From positions 62,001 through 126,000 of the forward strand of contig LNEL01000060.1 of NCBI GenBank assembly GCA_001464935.1: a stretch of DNA of 64,000 nt, given 5' to 3'. This stretch comes from Gammaproteobacteria bacterium Ga0077536. GTDB lineage: Bacteria; Pseudomonadota; Gammaproteobacteria; Ga0077536. The notes beneath the pieces are model-generated. The model worked only from the letters and a program-made list of their open reading frames with translations. It made no database searches and had not been told where the DNA came from. Below, one piece after another: positions 55,360-64,000 of this stretch. Positions within the stretch are counted from its first letter, which is position 1. Each line of letters opens with the position of its first letter. Both the position numbers and the translations under genes were made by a program.

Positions 55360-57681
55360 TCACGCTTCACGCTCCGGATGCCGATGCCTGGCGATGGCGG
55401 CCATGAAAGCTTTCGCATCGGCGGGTAGTGCCTTGTCACTGCTGGCCAGCACCACGCCGGGCTCGGCCGGCCCACGCGGCGTGGCAGCGGCAATACCGGC
55501 CGCATCGAGCAGGCGGATCGACTTGCCGAGCGCGAGCAGGCTCTTCCCATAGCGATACTGGAGGGTCACGAACTCCAGCGTCTCGTGCAGTTGCGCCAGC
55601 AGCGACACCCCGGCTTCACCATCGGGCAGGACGACCGCATCGAACAGCACCGAGGGCGAATTCTCGAACGTGCCCAAGGCCTCGAGCGCCACGCCATCGG
55701 CCGTGCGCACCGGCCCCAGGCGCGGCGCGATCACGACACTGACCGCACCCGCCTCGGCCAGTGCCGCCTGCACCACGGCGAGCGAGGCACCCTGCACGCC
55801 GTCTGCGGCGAGCAGTGCGACTTTGCGTGTGCGTATCCCCTCGGCGCCGGGCAGTGCCGTCAGCGACAGGGTGCCTGACGTGGTGACTTCAGGCGTCGCC
55901 GGGTGCTCGAGTGCACGCGGCAACGCCGGCGGCACGGGCATCCCCAGCCCCGCGGCCACCGTTGCCGCCAGTTCGGCGGATACGTTGACGAGGGAGGCGA
56001 GCATCCGCTCGCGGATCGCCGGCACCGTGACCTTGCTCAGTTCGAAACGGAAGCCACCCGCGACATGCGCCTTCTCCACGCTGGTCTGGCTTGCGTAGAA
56101 CAGGGTGGCCTGCGTGTAGTGATCCGCGAACTTCTCCGGGTTGCCGCGCAGCTTTTCACCAGCCACCGGTTGCGGGAAGGACACGAAGCCGGCGCCGCCG
56201 GCCTGGAACGGACAACCGCCGCCAAGTGAGTTGGGCTCGTAGGCGACGCGCCCGCGCGGCACCGCCTGTCGATGCAGACCGTCACGCTGATTGTTGTGGA
56301 CGGGGGCCAGCGGGGCGTTGATCGGGATCTCATGGAAGTTCACGCCGCCGAGCCGGGTGATCTGGGTATCGAGATAGGAATGAATGCGTCCTGCCAGCAG
56401 GGGATCATGGCTGAAGTCGATCCCCGGCACCACGTGAGCCGTGCAGAATGCGACCTGCTCGGTTTCAGCGAAGAAATTGTCCGGATTGCGGTTCAGCACC
56501 ATGCGCCCCACCGGCGTCACGGGCACCAGTTCTTCAGGAATCAGCTTGGTCGCATCGAGCACATCGAAACTGAACGCGTCGGCCTCGGCTTCGGTGAAGA
56601 TCTGAAAACCGAGCTCCCATTCGGGATAGTGCCCGGCCTCGATCGCATCCCACAGGTCGCGTCGGTGGAAGTCGGCATCCGCACCGGCGATCCGGACCGC
56701 CTCGTCCCAGACCAGCGAATGGGTGCCAAAGCTCGGCTTCCAGTGAAACTTCACGAAGTGGGAATAGCCGTCCGCGTTCACCAGCCAGAAAGTATGCACA
56801 CCGAAACCCTGCATCATGCGCAGGCTGCGCGGGATGCCGCGATCGGACATGACCCACATCAGCGTATGCGTCGTCTCCGGCGACAGGGACACGAAGTCCC
56901 AGAACGTGTCGTGAGCGGACGCTGCCTGCGGCATGCCGTTGTGCGGTTCAGGCTTCACCGCGTGAATCAGATCGGGGAACTTGATGGCATCCTGAATGAA
57001 GAACACCGGGATATTGTTGCCGACCAGATCCCAGTTGCCTTCATCGGTGTAGAACTTGACCGCGAAGCCGCGCACGTCACGCGCCGTATCGACCGAGCCA
57101 CGCTCGCCGGCGACGGTCGAGAAGCGGGCAAACACCGGCGTGCGCTTGCCCTTGGCCTGGAACGGGGCCGCGCGCGTCAGCGACGTCAGCGGTTCATAGG
57201 CTTCGAAATAGCCGTGCGCCGCCGAGCCGCGCGCGTGCACGATCCGTTCGGGGATCCGTTCATGGTCGAAGTGCGTGATCTTCTCGCGCAGAATGAAATC
57301 TTCGAGCAAGGTCGGACCGCGCAGCCCGGCCTTCAGCGAATGCTGGTTGTCGGCGACGGGCACTCCCTGATTGGTGGTCAGGCGCTGACCCGAGGCATCC
57401 GACCGCGCGGCGTCCATCGCTGCGCCGGTTTTGGCGCTGTCGTTGTTCTCGCTCAAGGTGCTGGCGGACACCACGGCCGGCACCTCGCAGTGCGGGCCCA
57501 CGGGAGGATTCGCAGCGTACTCGCGCCCGAACGATGTCGCAGTCAGGACATTGACCGGCACCGATGCCGCTACCTTCTGGACAGCAGCGGCCTGTTCGAG
57601 CTGTGGGTCGTGGTCGTCCTGTGTGCCTTCGGCTTTCGAGCGCTTCTTCGCCGCGGCGGCGATGGGGGGTGATTTCTTCAT
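55360..57681 (-). CDS. katE: Catalase, large-subunit (HPII) type
   Basis: This 773-residue haem catalase has key residues His149 ([12 protein letters not shown]), Asn222 ([13 protein letters not shown]) and the haem-ligand Tyr436 ([10 protein letters not shown]). The core spans about 115-600. The C-terminal flavodoxin/DJ-1-like domain typical of HPII spans about 620-765 ([20 protein letters not shown]). A 110-residue N-terminal extension is longer and more variable than in E. coli KatE. The enzyme removes H2O2, typically in stationary phase. The region upstream (57682-57964) should hold the promoter, but no clear pair is visible. Confidence 0.93.
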   Translation of the reverse strand: MKKSPPIAAAAKKRSKAEGTQDDHDPQLEQAAAVQKVAASVPVNVLTATSFGREYAANPPVGPHCEVPAVVSASTLSENNDSAKTGAAMDAARSDASGQRLTTNQGVPVADNQHSLKAGLRGPTLLEDFILREKITHFDHERIPERIVHARGSAAHGYFEAYEPLTSLTRAAPFQAKGKRTPVFARFSTVAGERGSVDTARDVRGFAVKFYTDEGNWDLVGNNIPVFFIQDAIKFPDLIHAVKPEPHNGMPQAASAHDTFWDFVSLSPETTHTLMWVMSDRGIPRSLRMMQGFGVHTFWLVNADGYSHFVKFHWKPSFGTHSLVWDEAVRIAGADADFHRRDLWDAIEAGHYPEWELGFQIFTEAEADAFSFDVLDATKLIPEELVPVTPVGRMVLNRNPDNFFAETEQVAFCTAHVVPGIDFSHDPLLAGRIHSYLDTQITRLGGVNFHEIPINAPLAPVHNNQRDGLHRQAVPRGRVAYEPNSLGGGCPFQAGGAGFVSFPQPVAGEKLRGNPEKFADHYTQATLFYASQTSVEKAHVAGGFRFELSKVTVPAIRERMLASLVNVSAELAATVAAGLGMPVPPALPRALEHPATPEVTTSGTLSLTALPGAEGIRTRKVALLAADGVQGASLAVVQAALAEAGAVSVVIAPRLGPVRTADGVALEALGTFENSPSVLFDAVVLPDGEAGVSLLAQLHETLEFVTLQYRYGKSLLALGKSIRLLDAAGIAAATPRGPAEPGVVLASSDKALPADAKAFMAAIARHRHPEREA

Positions 57682-57964
57682 CGGATTTTCCTGCGTCGCT
57701 GGAGGTTGTGGAACAACTGCTCAGGAGGTGACGACACCTCTTCCGTGACGAACTTTTCGCAGGTGTTATGCATCAGTGCCGACGCGACGCCCGCAAGACA
57801 GCGGCGTCAGACATCGTCACGACTAAGGCGAACGACCCTACCCCGCTGATGCTGCCAGTTCGGTACGTTTGCGCACATTGATCGGCGGCAGATGGCGGCG
57901 CTATGAACCATGGACAGATCAGGAGTCGCACGAGATGCCGACGGCTCTGCGGACAGGTCCGTTG

Positions 57965-59392
57965 TCAGGGTGGCATCGATGTCGGAAAGCGCTGTCCGCC
58001 ACTGCCGGGGGGCGCTGCCGTCACCCGCCAGATCACATTGCCGACGTCATCAGCCACCAGCAGCCCGTGTCGCGTATCGACCGCCAGGCCGACGGGTCGT
58101 CCGCGTGCCTCTCCTGCCGCGTTGACGAAGCCGACGAGCACATCGACCGGCGCTCCACTCGGCCGATCGGACGCGAACGGCACGAATATCACTTTGTAGC
58201 CACTGCGCGGCGTACGGTTCCACGATCCGTGCTGACCAATGAACATGCCTTCTTCACTGAAACCCGCCCCGAGCCGGCTGCCCGCGGCGGACACCAGGCC
58301 AAGCGACGCGGTGTGCGCGCCGAGGGCATAGTCGGGCTTGATGGCGGTGGCCACGAGATCGGGCCGGGCAGGTTCGACCCGCGCGTCGACGTGCGATCCG
58401 TAGTAACTGTACGGCCAACCATAGAAGCCGCCGTCACGCACGGCGGTCAGATAGTCCGGCACGAGATCCGGGCCCAGTTCGTCCCGCTCGTTCACCACGC
58501 ACCACAGCACCGGCCCGCGCCAGGCCATGCCGACCGGGTTACGCAGTCCCGACGCGAAGACACGGCCCGTGCCGCCAAGCCTGTCGAATGCCCAGATCGC
58601 CGCACGTCCATCCTCGTACGCAATGCCGTGCTCAGCGGCGTTACTGTTGGAACCGACGGACACGTACAGCGTCGTGCCATCCGGAGCTGCCACCAGGCCT
58701 TTGGTCCAGTGATGATTGAGCGGGCCGCCGGGCAAGGGTGACACCAGCGTGGCCGGCGCGCGCGCCCTCAGATCACCGGTGACGTAGGTGATCCTGACCA
58801 GTGCACTGCTGTTGGCGATGTAGAGGTCGTCGCCGACCAGCGCCATGCCGAACGGCGAATCCTGGCCCTCGATGAACATGCTTCGAATCTCGGCCACGCC
58901 GTCACCGTCGGCGTCGCGCAGCAGGCTGATCCGGTCTGCGCTCGGGACACCGGCACCTGCGCGCCGCATCACCTGGGCCATGATCCATCCCTTGAATCCC
59001 AGCAATGCCTGGCGCAGCGGGCGCTCCGGTGCATTGGTTTCGGCTACCAGCACGTCGCCGTTGGGCAGCACGTACAACCAGCGCGGATGAGCAAGCCCGT
59101 CCGCGAAGGCACTGACGACCGTGCCCGGCGCCGGTGTGGGCGTGGCCCCTTGCGACCAGCCCACTGCCGGCGCGATGTTCACGACTGGCAGCCGCCATTG
59201 CACGGGCCGGGGCAAGTGGGGCGATGGCCCGAAGGACGCAGCGGCGCCTTCGACCGTCCCGCGGCTGCACGCCACGAGCAGCAGGGCGAGCGAATACACG
59301 GCCAATCGGGTCAACACCGCGCCCGCAGCGACACACCGCGCCTGCCTGCGCCTGCTCGAAGACCGATCTTGCGCCAGCGGTGATTGATTCAT
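57965..59392 (-). CDS. PQQ-dependent sugar (sorbosone-type) dehydrogenase lipoprotein
   Basis: This 475-residue protein has a signal sequence ending in a lipobox, LLLVACSRG, so it is anchored in the envelope. The rest is a six-bladed beta-propeller of the soluble glucose/sorbosone dehydrogenase type: LYVLPNGDVLVAETNAPERP, GLRNPVGMAWRGPVLWCVVN, ERDELGPDLVPDYLT and GDGVAEIRSMF. PQQ is the likely cofactor; the substrate may be an aldose or sorbosone-like sugar. The ATG at 59392 is chosen over a frame open to 59464. Two genes apart from katE, it may feed electrons to the respiratory chain under stress. Confidence 0.85.
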   Translation of the reverse strand: MNQSPLAQDRSSSRRRQARCVAAGAVLTRLAVYSLALLLVACSRGTVEGAAASFGPSPHLPRPVQWRLPVVNIAPAVGWSQGATPTPAPGTVVSAFADGLAHPRWLYVLPNGDVLVAETNAPERPLRQALLGFKGWIMAQVMRRAGAGVPSADRISLLRDADGDGVAEIRSMFIEGQDSPFGMALVGDDLYIANSSALVRITYVTGDLRARAPATLVSPLPGGPLNHHWTKGLVAAPDGTTLYVSVGSNSNAAEHGIAYEDGRAAIWAFDRLGGTGRVFASGLRNPVGMAWRGPVLWCVVNERDELGPDLVPDYLTAVRDGGFYGWPYSYYGSHVDARVEPARPDLVATAIKPDYALGAHTASLGLVSAAGSRLGAGFSEEGMFIGQHGSWNRTPRSGYKVIFVPFASDRPSGAPVDVLVGFVNAAGEARGRPVGLAVDTRHGLLVADDVGNVIWRVTAAPPGSGGQRFPTSMPP

Positions 59393-59485
59393 CGGCGTCA
59401 GGTCCAGCCGCGAGATGCGATCCCGCGGCGCGCGGCGCCAACGCAGTCGACCGTTCCGCTGCACCGTGCCACGGTCAGCGATGAC

Positions 59486-59671
59486 TCATGCTTTTCCGTC
59501 AATCGCTGCTGCGTGCGACGGCGCGGGGGAACCACCCTCGCCTTCCCACGTGCTGATTTGCAGGTCGTGCTCCTGGCGTTGCTCCGCCTTGTTTTTGACA
59601 TGGCGCCGGAACGCCGCAGTGGCCCAGTAACCGGCCATGAGTAACAGCAGTTTGGTCAGCGGATTTCGCAC
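59486..59671 (-). CDS. Small membrane-associated protein (61 aa)
   Basis: The GTG at 59671 is preceded by GAGGAAGG, a very good ribosome binding site. The product is MRNPLTKLLLLMAGYWATAA followed by a charged, Pro/Gly-rich tail. One membrane helix (about 6-22) is predicted. Function is not known. It lies 94 bases upstream of the sugar dehydrogenase gene. Confidence 0.5.
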   Translation of the reverse strand: MRNPLTKLLLLMAGYWATAAFRRHVKNKAEQRQEHDLQISTWEGEGGSPAPSHAAAIDGKA

Positions 59672-59887
59672 AGGGCCCTTCCTCTTTGACAATCGGCAAT
59701 TCGAACGTTGGCCGGCGCTGCGCCCGTTTCTTGCTAACGGATTGCATCCTTGTTCGCGCCGCCTTGCGAAAAGGTCAACGCAACGGTCGTGCCATCCGCG
59801 CCGACGGCGGCCGCCACACGCACTTACTCCGCGGTTCACCCGGCTTCTTCGCAAAAGTTGCCGACCTGCTCTGTATTTTTTTCAAGC

Positions 59888-60421
59888 ATGGGGTTCAAAG
59901 CAATGAACATTTCCCCGCTGTTGACCGCCGCACTGCTGGCCGGCGCCGGCTACCTCGTGATTGTGTTTCTCGTGCGCCTCATCCCGAAACGGCAGCTCGG
60001 GACCGCCTCGCCGCACGATTTCCTGAGCGCCATCATGACCGGTGGCATCGCCGTGGAAACCCTCACGCCGCTGTCCGCAGGCCCGCTCGACGGACTGGTG
60101 ATGATCACCACCATTCTGTCCATCAACTACGCGGTGGCCTGGCTCAGCGATCGGATACCTGCCGTCCGCTGGTTCATCAGCGAACCCGCCACACGACTGG
60201 TGCAACGCGGGCGTCCCATTCGGCAGGCACTGCGTCGCGAACTCCTGACGCTCGAGGAGTTGATGATCGAGCTGCGAAAACAGGGCATCGATGAACTGGC
60301 GCAGGTGCGCGAAGCCTACATGGAGGCGGACGGCACGCTCAGCGTGATCCAGGACGAGCTGTCGACGCAGCCGCCGTCGGCAGGTACGCACGACAACGCA
60401 TCGCCACGTGACGGCGGATGA
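59888..60421 (+). CDS. DUF421/YetF-type membrane protein
   Basis: This protein of about 172-177 residues (ATG at 59888 or 59903) has three N-terminal helices. LVRLIPKRQLGTASPHDFLS, followed by AIMTGGIAV, is the DUF421 pattern (GKR, SP.DF). The C-terminal part (from about residue 100, LTLEELMIELRKQGIDELAQ and VREAYMEADGTLSVI) is the soluble YetF-like domain. These proteins are membrane-bound and often linked to stress or sporulation contexts; their activity is unknown. It is transcribed away from the small gene and the sugar dehydrogenase. Confidence 0.85.
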   Translation: MGFKAMNISPLLTAALLAGAGYLVIVFLVRLIPKRQLGTASPHDFLSAIMTGGIAVETLTPLSAGPLDGLVMITTILSINYAVAWLSDRIPAVRWFISEPATRLVQRGRPIRQALRRELLTLEELMIELRKQGIDELAQVREAYMEADGTLSVIQDELSTQPPSAGTHDNASPRDGG

Positions 60422-60506
60422 ATGGCATGCGACTTGCGTCTGTCGTGCATGGGCATGGAGCCAACGCCTGCCATCCCTCACCACGTCAACCAGGAAAGCC
60501 TGTCCA

Positions 60507-61061
60507 ATGATCAAAACCCGCCTCTGTCTCGCGATCGTCGCCACGTTCGGCCTCTGCATCGCCGGCGCCAGCGCAGAAGATTCCGTGGCCGAAGCCACTT
60601 ACGAAGCCAGTGTCGAACGGGCCGGGGCCGACCACAAGGTCGCACTCGCGAAGTGTGATGCGCTGGAAGACAACGCCGAGGATGTCTGTGAGGCGGAAGC
60701 CGAACTGCGCCTCGTCACCGCCAAAGCCAACGCCAACGCGCGGCACGAGAATACCGCCGAGGCTCGCGCCGAAGCGCGAGTGGACATCGCCGACGCGGAG
60801 CTCGCGCTGGCGAAGCAGAAGTGCGATGACGTGACTGGCAACGAACACGACGTCTGCGTGAAGCAGGCGGAGCTGAAGCACACCTCCACCACGACCGCAG
60901 TCGATGCCAATGAGGAAGTGGCAACCGCGGTCGACGAGCGTGCCGAGAAAGTACAGGACGCCGAGTACACGCTGGCGATGGAGAAATGCGAGCCGCTGCG
61001 CGGCGACGCCCAGACGCAGTGTGAAGAAATGGCCAAAGCGCAGCACCCCGAACCGCACTAG
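60507..61061 (+). CDS. Secreted protein with three C-x10-C repeats
   Basis: This 184-residue protein has a signal peptide (MIKTRLCLAIVATFGLCIAG, cut after AGASA). The mature part is a helical, Glu/Ala/Lys-rich chain holding three copies of a unit with KC-x10-C: KCDALEDNAEDVC, KCDDVTGNEHDVC and KCEPLRGDAQTQC. Each is flanked by A-L/Y-rich helix, giving a repeated helix-loop-helix pattern, presumably locked by one disulfide per unit. It is periplasmic or secreted. I know no named family. AGGAAAG precedes the ATG. Confidence 0.8.
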   Translation: MIKTRLCLAIVATFGLCIAGASAEDSVAEATYEASVERAGADHKVALAKCDALEDNAEDVCEAEAELRLVTAKANANARHENTAEARAEARVDIADAELALAKQKCDDVTGNEHDVCVKQAELKHTSTTTAVDANEEVATAVDERAEKVQDAEYTLAMEKCEPLRGDAQTQCEEMAKAQHPEPH

Positions 61062-61275
61062 CCAGCAGAAGGACATCCCGCACACCGTGCAACCGGGCGA
61101 CGGCGCGATGGCCGCCGCCCGGCAACAGGCTCTTCAATCGGATGTATCGAATGGCATGCGATCCGCTCTCCGTCGCGCAATCGGCTGACATTCGCGCATC
61201 GCGCTCCCCGCATCGGACCTGTGCCCTCCCCCTTGGCTGCAGCGCCCGACAGCGACTGGACAGGACTGCACGACC

Positions 61276-62541
61276 ATGGTGACGGTCGTGCTGGTCACCG
61301 CGACAGTCGTGCTGTTGGTGGTGCTGGCAGGCTTGAATCTCGTCTCCGGCGAGCGCCGGATTCGCCACCAGGTGCAGCGCCTCTACTCGACCGGAGAACC
61401 CGACCATCTGCGCGTGATGAATGTCCTGCTCGGCCCCCCGATGAGCGAGGACAACCACTGTGTGGCACTGGTCAATGGCCGACGCATCTTTCCGGCGATG
61501 CTGGCCGACATCGACAGCGCCCGGCACAGCATCTGTTTCGAGACCTTCATCTACTGGTCAGGCGCGACTGGCCGCCAGTTCACGGATGCGCTGTCGGGCC
61601 GCGCCCGCGCGGGCGTCAAGGTTCACGTCCTGCTCGACTGGGTCGGCACACTGAAGCTCGACGACGCGCTGGTCGACTCCATGCGGGACGCGGGCGTCGA
61701 AGTCCGCCGGTTTCACCGGCCCGCCTGGTACAGCCTCGGGCGCATGAACAACCGCACGCATCGCAAGCTGCTGATAGTCGACGGGCGTGTGGGCTTCACG
61801 GGCGGCGTCGGGATCGCGGATCAGTGGCAGGGCGATGCCGAAGACAAAACGCAGTGGCGCGACACACACTTTCGCGCAGTCGGCCCTGTCGTTGCGCAGA
61901 TGCAGGCGGTGTTCATCGACAACTGGATCAAGGCTACCGGGCGGGTGCTGCACGGCGGGGACTATTTCCCACCACTTGAATCCGCCGGCAGCATGGCCGC
62001 CCAGATGTTCAGCAGTTCGCCGTCCGGGGGCAGCGAAAGCATGCACCTGATGTACCTGATGTCATTGACTGCCGCGAAGATGCGAGTCGACCTCGCGTGT
62101 GCCTATTTCATACCGGACGGTCTGACCCTGACAGTCATCCTCGATGCGCTCGCCCGCGGGGTACGCGTGAGGATCATCACCCCCGGGCGCCACATCGACA
62201 GCCGCGTCGTGCGTCTCGCGTCACAGGCCCGCTGGGCGCGATTGCTCGCGGCGGGTGCCGAAATCCATGAATACGAGCCGACCATGTTCCACTGCAAAGT
62301 GATGATCATCGATGAATTGCTGGTGTCGGTGGGCTCGACCAACTTCGACAATCGATCGTTTCGCCTCAATGACGAGGCCAATCTGAACGTCTATGACAAG
62401 GCCTTCGCAGATGAGCAGGTTGCGATTTTCGAGGCGGATTTGCTGCAAGCCAGTCGCGTGGACGAAGTCCGCTGGCGGGCACGACCGCCGCATCGTCGGC
62501 TGCTCGAGTCAGCCGCCCTGTTCGTGTCTTCCCAGTTGTGA
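61276..62541 (+). CDS. cls: Cardiolipin synthase-type phospholipase D protein
   Basis: This 421-residue protein has one N-terminal membrane helix (about 1-22) and two HKD motifs: HRKLLIVDG (His162, Lys164, Asp169) and HCKVMIIDE (His339, Lys341, Asp346), with GGVGIADQW and STNFDNRS after them. These match bacterial cardiolipin synthases, which join phosphatidylglycerol molecules. It is followed by pssA after 45 bases in the same direction. The two genes may be co-expressed in membrane lipid remodelling. Confidence 0.9.
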   Translation: MVTVVLVTATVVLLVVLAGLNLVSGERRIRHQVQRLYSTGEPDHLRVMNVLLGPPMSEDNHCVALVNGRRIFPAMLADIDSARHSICFETFIYWSGATGRQFTDALSGRARAGVKVHVLLDWVGTLKLDDALVDSMRDAGVEVRRFHRPAWYSLGRMNNRTHRKLLIVDGRVGFTGGVGIADQWQGDAEDKTQWRDTHFRAVGPVVAQMQAVFIDNWIKATGRVLHGGDYFPPLESAGSMAAQMFSSSPSGGSESMHLMYLMSLTAAKMRVDLACAYFIPDGLTLTVILDALARGVRVRIITPGRHIDSRVVRLASQARWARLLAAGAEIHEYEPTMFHCKVMIIDELLVSVGSTNFDNRSFRLNDEANLNVYDKAFADEQVAIFEADLLQASRVDEVRWRARPPHRRLLESAALFVSSQL

Positions 62542-62586
62542 ACACATGAAGACACCAACGTCGAATGCTGACGCCGGGCCTGCCAA

Positions 62587-63180
62587 GTGCGTCACCTGAG
62601 CCTCATCCGCAGCTTCCACTTCGCAGACGTGCTGACGCTGGCCAACGGGGGCTGCGGCATGGGCGCGGTGATGCTCTCAGTGATGCATGCGCGCGACGAC
62701 CGCGTGCTTTGGCTCTACCTGGCGACCGTCCTGGTCGTCGCTGCACTGGTGCTCGACTTCTTCGACGGCCGTGTCGCGCGCTGGCGCCAGACGCACAGCC
62801 TGTTCGGCCGCGAACTCGATTCGCTCGCCGACATCGTGTCCTTTGGCGTGGCGCCGGCAACCATCGCCTTCGCCGCGGGGCTCGACAGCGCACCCGACGC
62901 CGCGATCCTGGTGTTCTTCATGTTGTGCGGGCTGAGCCGTCTCGCCCGTTACAACGTGTCCGCCGCCGGCCTCGCGGACGACGAGGGCAAGGTCGCTTAC
63001 TTCGAAGGGACGCCGATTCCCACCAGCATCGTGCCGTTGTTGTGCCTCATTGCCGGGGTGGCAGCTGACACCCTGGGCGCCATCCCGATCGGTGGAACGA
63101 CCCTGCATCTGCTGGTGCTGCCCTTTGCGGTCTCCGGCTGCCTGATGGTCAGCAAGACGTTGCGCGTCCCCAAGCCCTGA
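62587..63180 (+). CDS. pssA: CDP-diacylglycerol-serine O-phosphatidyltransferase
   Basis: This 197-residue membrane enzyme starts at GTG and has the intact CDP-alcohol signature DFFDGRVARWRQTHSLFG followed by RELDSLAD (DxxDGxxAR-x8-GxxxDxxxD). Several helices follow (AILVFFMLCGLSRLARYNVS, TLHLLVLPFAVSGCLM). LVLDFFDGRVAR and the FGVAP segment favour phosphatidylserine synthase over phosphatidylglycerolphosphate synthase. It pairs with the upstream cardiolipin synthase and contrasts with the altered-motif relative at 52373. Confidence 0.87.
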   Translation: MRHLSLIRSFHFADVLTLANGGCGMGAVMLSVMHARDDRVLWLYLATVLVVAALVLDFFDGRVARWRQTHSLFGRELDSLADIVSFGVAPATIAFAAGLDSAPDAAILVFFMLCGLSRLARYNVSAAGLADDEGKVAYFEGTPIPTSIVPLLCLIAGVAADTLGAIPIGGTTLHLLVLPFAVSGCLMVSKTLRVPKP

Positions 63181-63340
63181 GCCTGCGGCGCTCACTGCTA
63201 CCGGGGTCTCACAGGCGGGATGTGACTGCGCCAGCCTCACCCGGGAAAGTATGACGCCCTGCCGGGCCGTCTTGCGATGTCCTCTCCATGGGTCGCGCGC
63301 GCTCCGTCGTCGCGCGACTGGCAAGTCACGAATCCTCGGT

Positions 63341-63403
63341 GTAGCGCGGGTGGAACGCAGTGGAACCCGGGATCTGTCAGGCCGCTCCCGGGTTTCGCGC
63401 GGG
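63341..63403. repeat. Partial dispersed repeat A
   Basis: GTAGCGCGGGTGGAACGCAG and the following GGAACCCGGG, with CTCCCGGGTTTCGCGCGGGC behind it, form a shortened and changed copy of the core of repeat A (compare 15514-15603 and 42690-42779). It lies between the pssA stop and the regulator gene. Confidence 0.55.
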
Positions 63404-63430
63404 CGGCGATCGATACTGGCGTTCAGCCGT

Positions 63431-64000
63431 TCAGGCTGCGTGGGTGCTGGCGGTGCGCACGAGACGTTCGTAGTCGTGCAGGCGATTGTAAAGTGTCTTC
63501 AGACTGACCCCCAGGATCGTGGCAGCCTGGCGCTTGCTGCCTTCGCAGCGCGACAGCGTTGCCGTGATCAGCACGCGCTCCATGTCGGCCACCGAGGTGC
63601 CGATAGGCACCGCCACACAATGCTTCGGACATGCCACCGGCTCGAGCGAGAACTCGGCAGCACTCAGCTCCAGTTCCTCGTCCGCGAGGATGTGGGCGCG
63701 ATGGATCGAGTTCTTCAATTCGCGCACATTACCGGGCCAGGTGTGTTCATGAAGGAAGCGGGTCGACAACACCGAAAAGCGCTTGTTCTCGCCGTACTCG
63801 ACGTTCAGTTCAACCAGGAAGCGTCCGGCCATCATCTCGACGTCGGCACCGCGCTCCCGCAGCGCTGGCAAGCGCAGCGGGAATTCGGCGAGGCGATACA
63901 GCAGATCCGCACGCAATACGCCTTCCTGCACGGCCTGCTCGGGGCTGCGATTGGTGGCCGCCACGATGCGGCACCTGGCCGCGATTTCCTCATTGCCCCC
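63431..64000 (-). CDS. Sigma-54-dependent response-regulator type activator, C-terminal part
   Basis: The frame is open at the right edge of the window and ends at 63431, giving 190 residues. The sigma-54 AAA+ domain end is clear: RIVAATNRSPEQAVQEGVLR (sensor I), DLLYRLAEFPLRLPALRERG (LRLPPLRER-like), and EHTWPGNVRELKN (WPGNVREL). The C-terminus is a Fis-type helix-turn-helix (SKRQAATILGVSLKTLYNRL). It is an NtrC-family transcriptional activator; the N-terminal sensor or receiver domain is outside the window. Confidence 0.9.
   Translation of the reverse strand, partial: GGNEEIAARCRIVAATNRSPEQAVQEGVLRADLLYRLAEFPLRLPALRERGADVEMMAGRFLVELNVEYGENKRFSVLSTRFLHEHTWPGNVRELKNSIHRAHILADEELELSAAEFSLEPVACPKHCVAVPIGTSVADMERVLITATLSRCEGSKRQAATILGVSLKTLYNRLHDYERLVRTASTHAA

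Overview
The window is high-GC, gene-dense DNA that reads like a gammaproteobacterial chromosome. Supporting signs are a bacterial glnS, a lexA-imuA-imuB SOS operon with a CTGT-N8-ACAG LexA box, a PilZ/DUF1631/degenerate GGDEF-EAL protein, a DUF6394 partner of a K+ channel, and intergenic palindromes of the GTAGCCCGGGTGG and GTTGGGCTTCCTGCG kinds. A relative of Xanthomonadales, Nevskiales or Steroidobacterales would fit. That placement is inference; no rRNA is present to settle it.

Layout. 0-10 kb: a truncated K+ channel with its DUF6394 partner, a cupin and a peptidoglycan-binding lipoprotein that diverge from a CRP-like site, a Rap1a-like protein, a PNPOx-like protein, a CoA isomerase/SDR/thioesterase group, hisC and murI. 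10-16 kb: an FAD-linked oxidase with HyuB- and HyuA-like subunits, probably catabolic, then two long intergenic repeats. 16-28 kb: a zincin-like protein, the lexA-imuA-imuB operon (no dnaE2 follows), an isocitrate/isopropylmalate-type dehydrogenase, dgkA, a Ser/Thr kinase with a cyclic-nucleotide domain coupled to a 1273-residue PilZ/DUF1631/GGDEF/EAL protein, glnS and tRNA-Arg(CCU).

28.8-44.3 kb is an accessory region that begins immediately after the tRNA gene. It holds a DUF900 hydrolase, a coupled alpha/beta-hydrolase plus unknown-protein pair, and a type I restriction-modification operon (hsdM-hsdS-DUF3644-[hsdR 5' fragment]-AlbA_2 gene-hsdR). A stand-alone AAA ATPase and a DNA-3-methyladenine glycosylase bracketed by repeats follow. 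The hsdR 5' end is present twice, on both sides of the AlbA_2 gene, which records a recombination or cassette insertion. I see no integrase.

44.5-64 kb returns to core-like content. It has an RND efflux pair, then a set with a stress flavour: a small membrane peptide, a CsbD-like frame broken by a stop codon, dodecin, large-subunit catalase, a PQQ-type sugar dehydrogenase lipoprotein, a DUF421 protein and a secreted protein with three C-x10-C repeats. Two phospholipid groups are also here: a CDP-alcohol phosphatidyltransferase-like gene, plsC, cdsA and a membrane protein, and separately cardiolipin synthase with pssA. The window ends inside a sigma-54-dependent regulator.

No complete, clearly new system can be proven from sequence alone. 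The best candidates for a second look are the remodelled type I RM operon, the hydrolase/unknown pair at the start of the island, the repeat-bounded glycosylase, the kinase/degenerate c-di-GMP module and the C-x10-C repeat protein.
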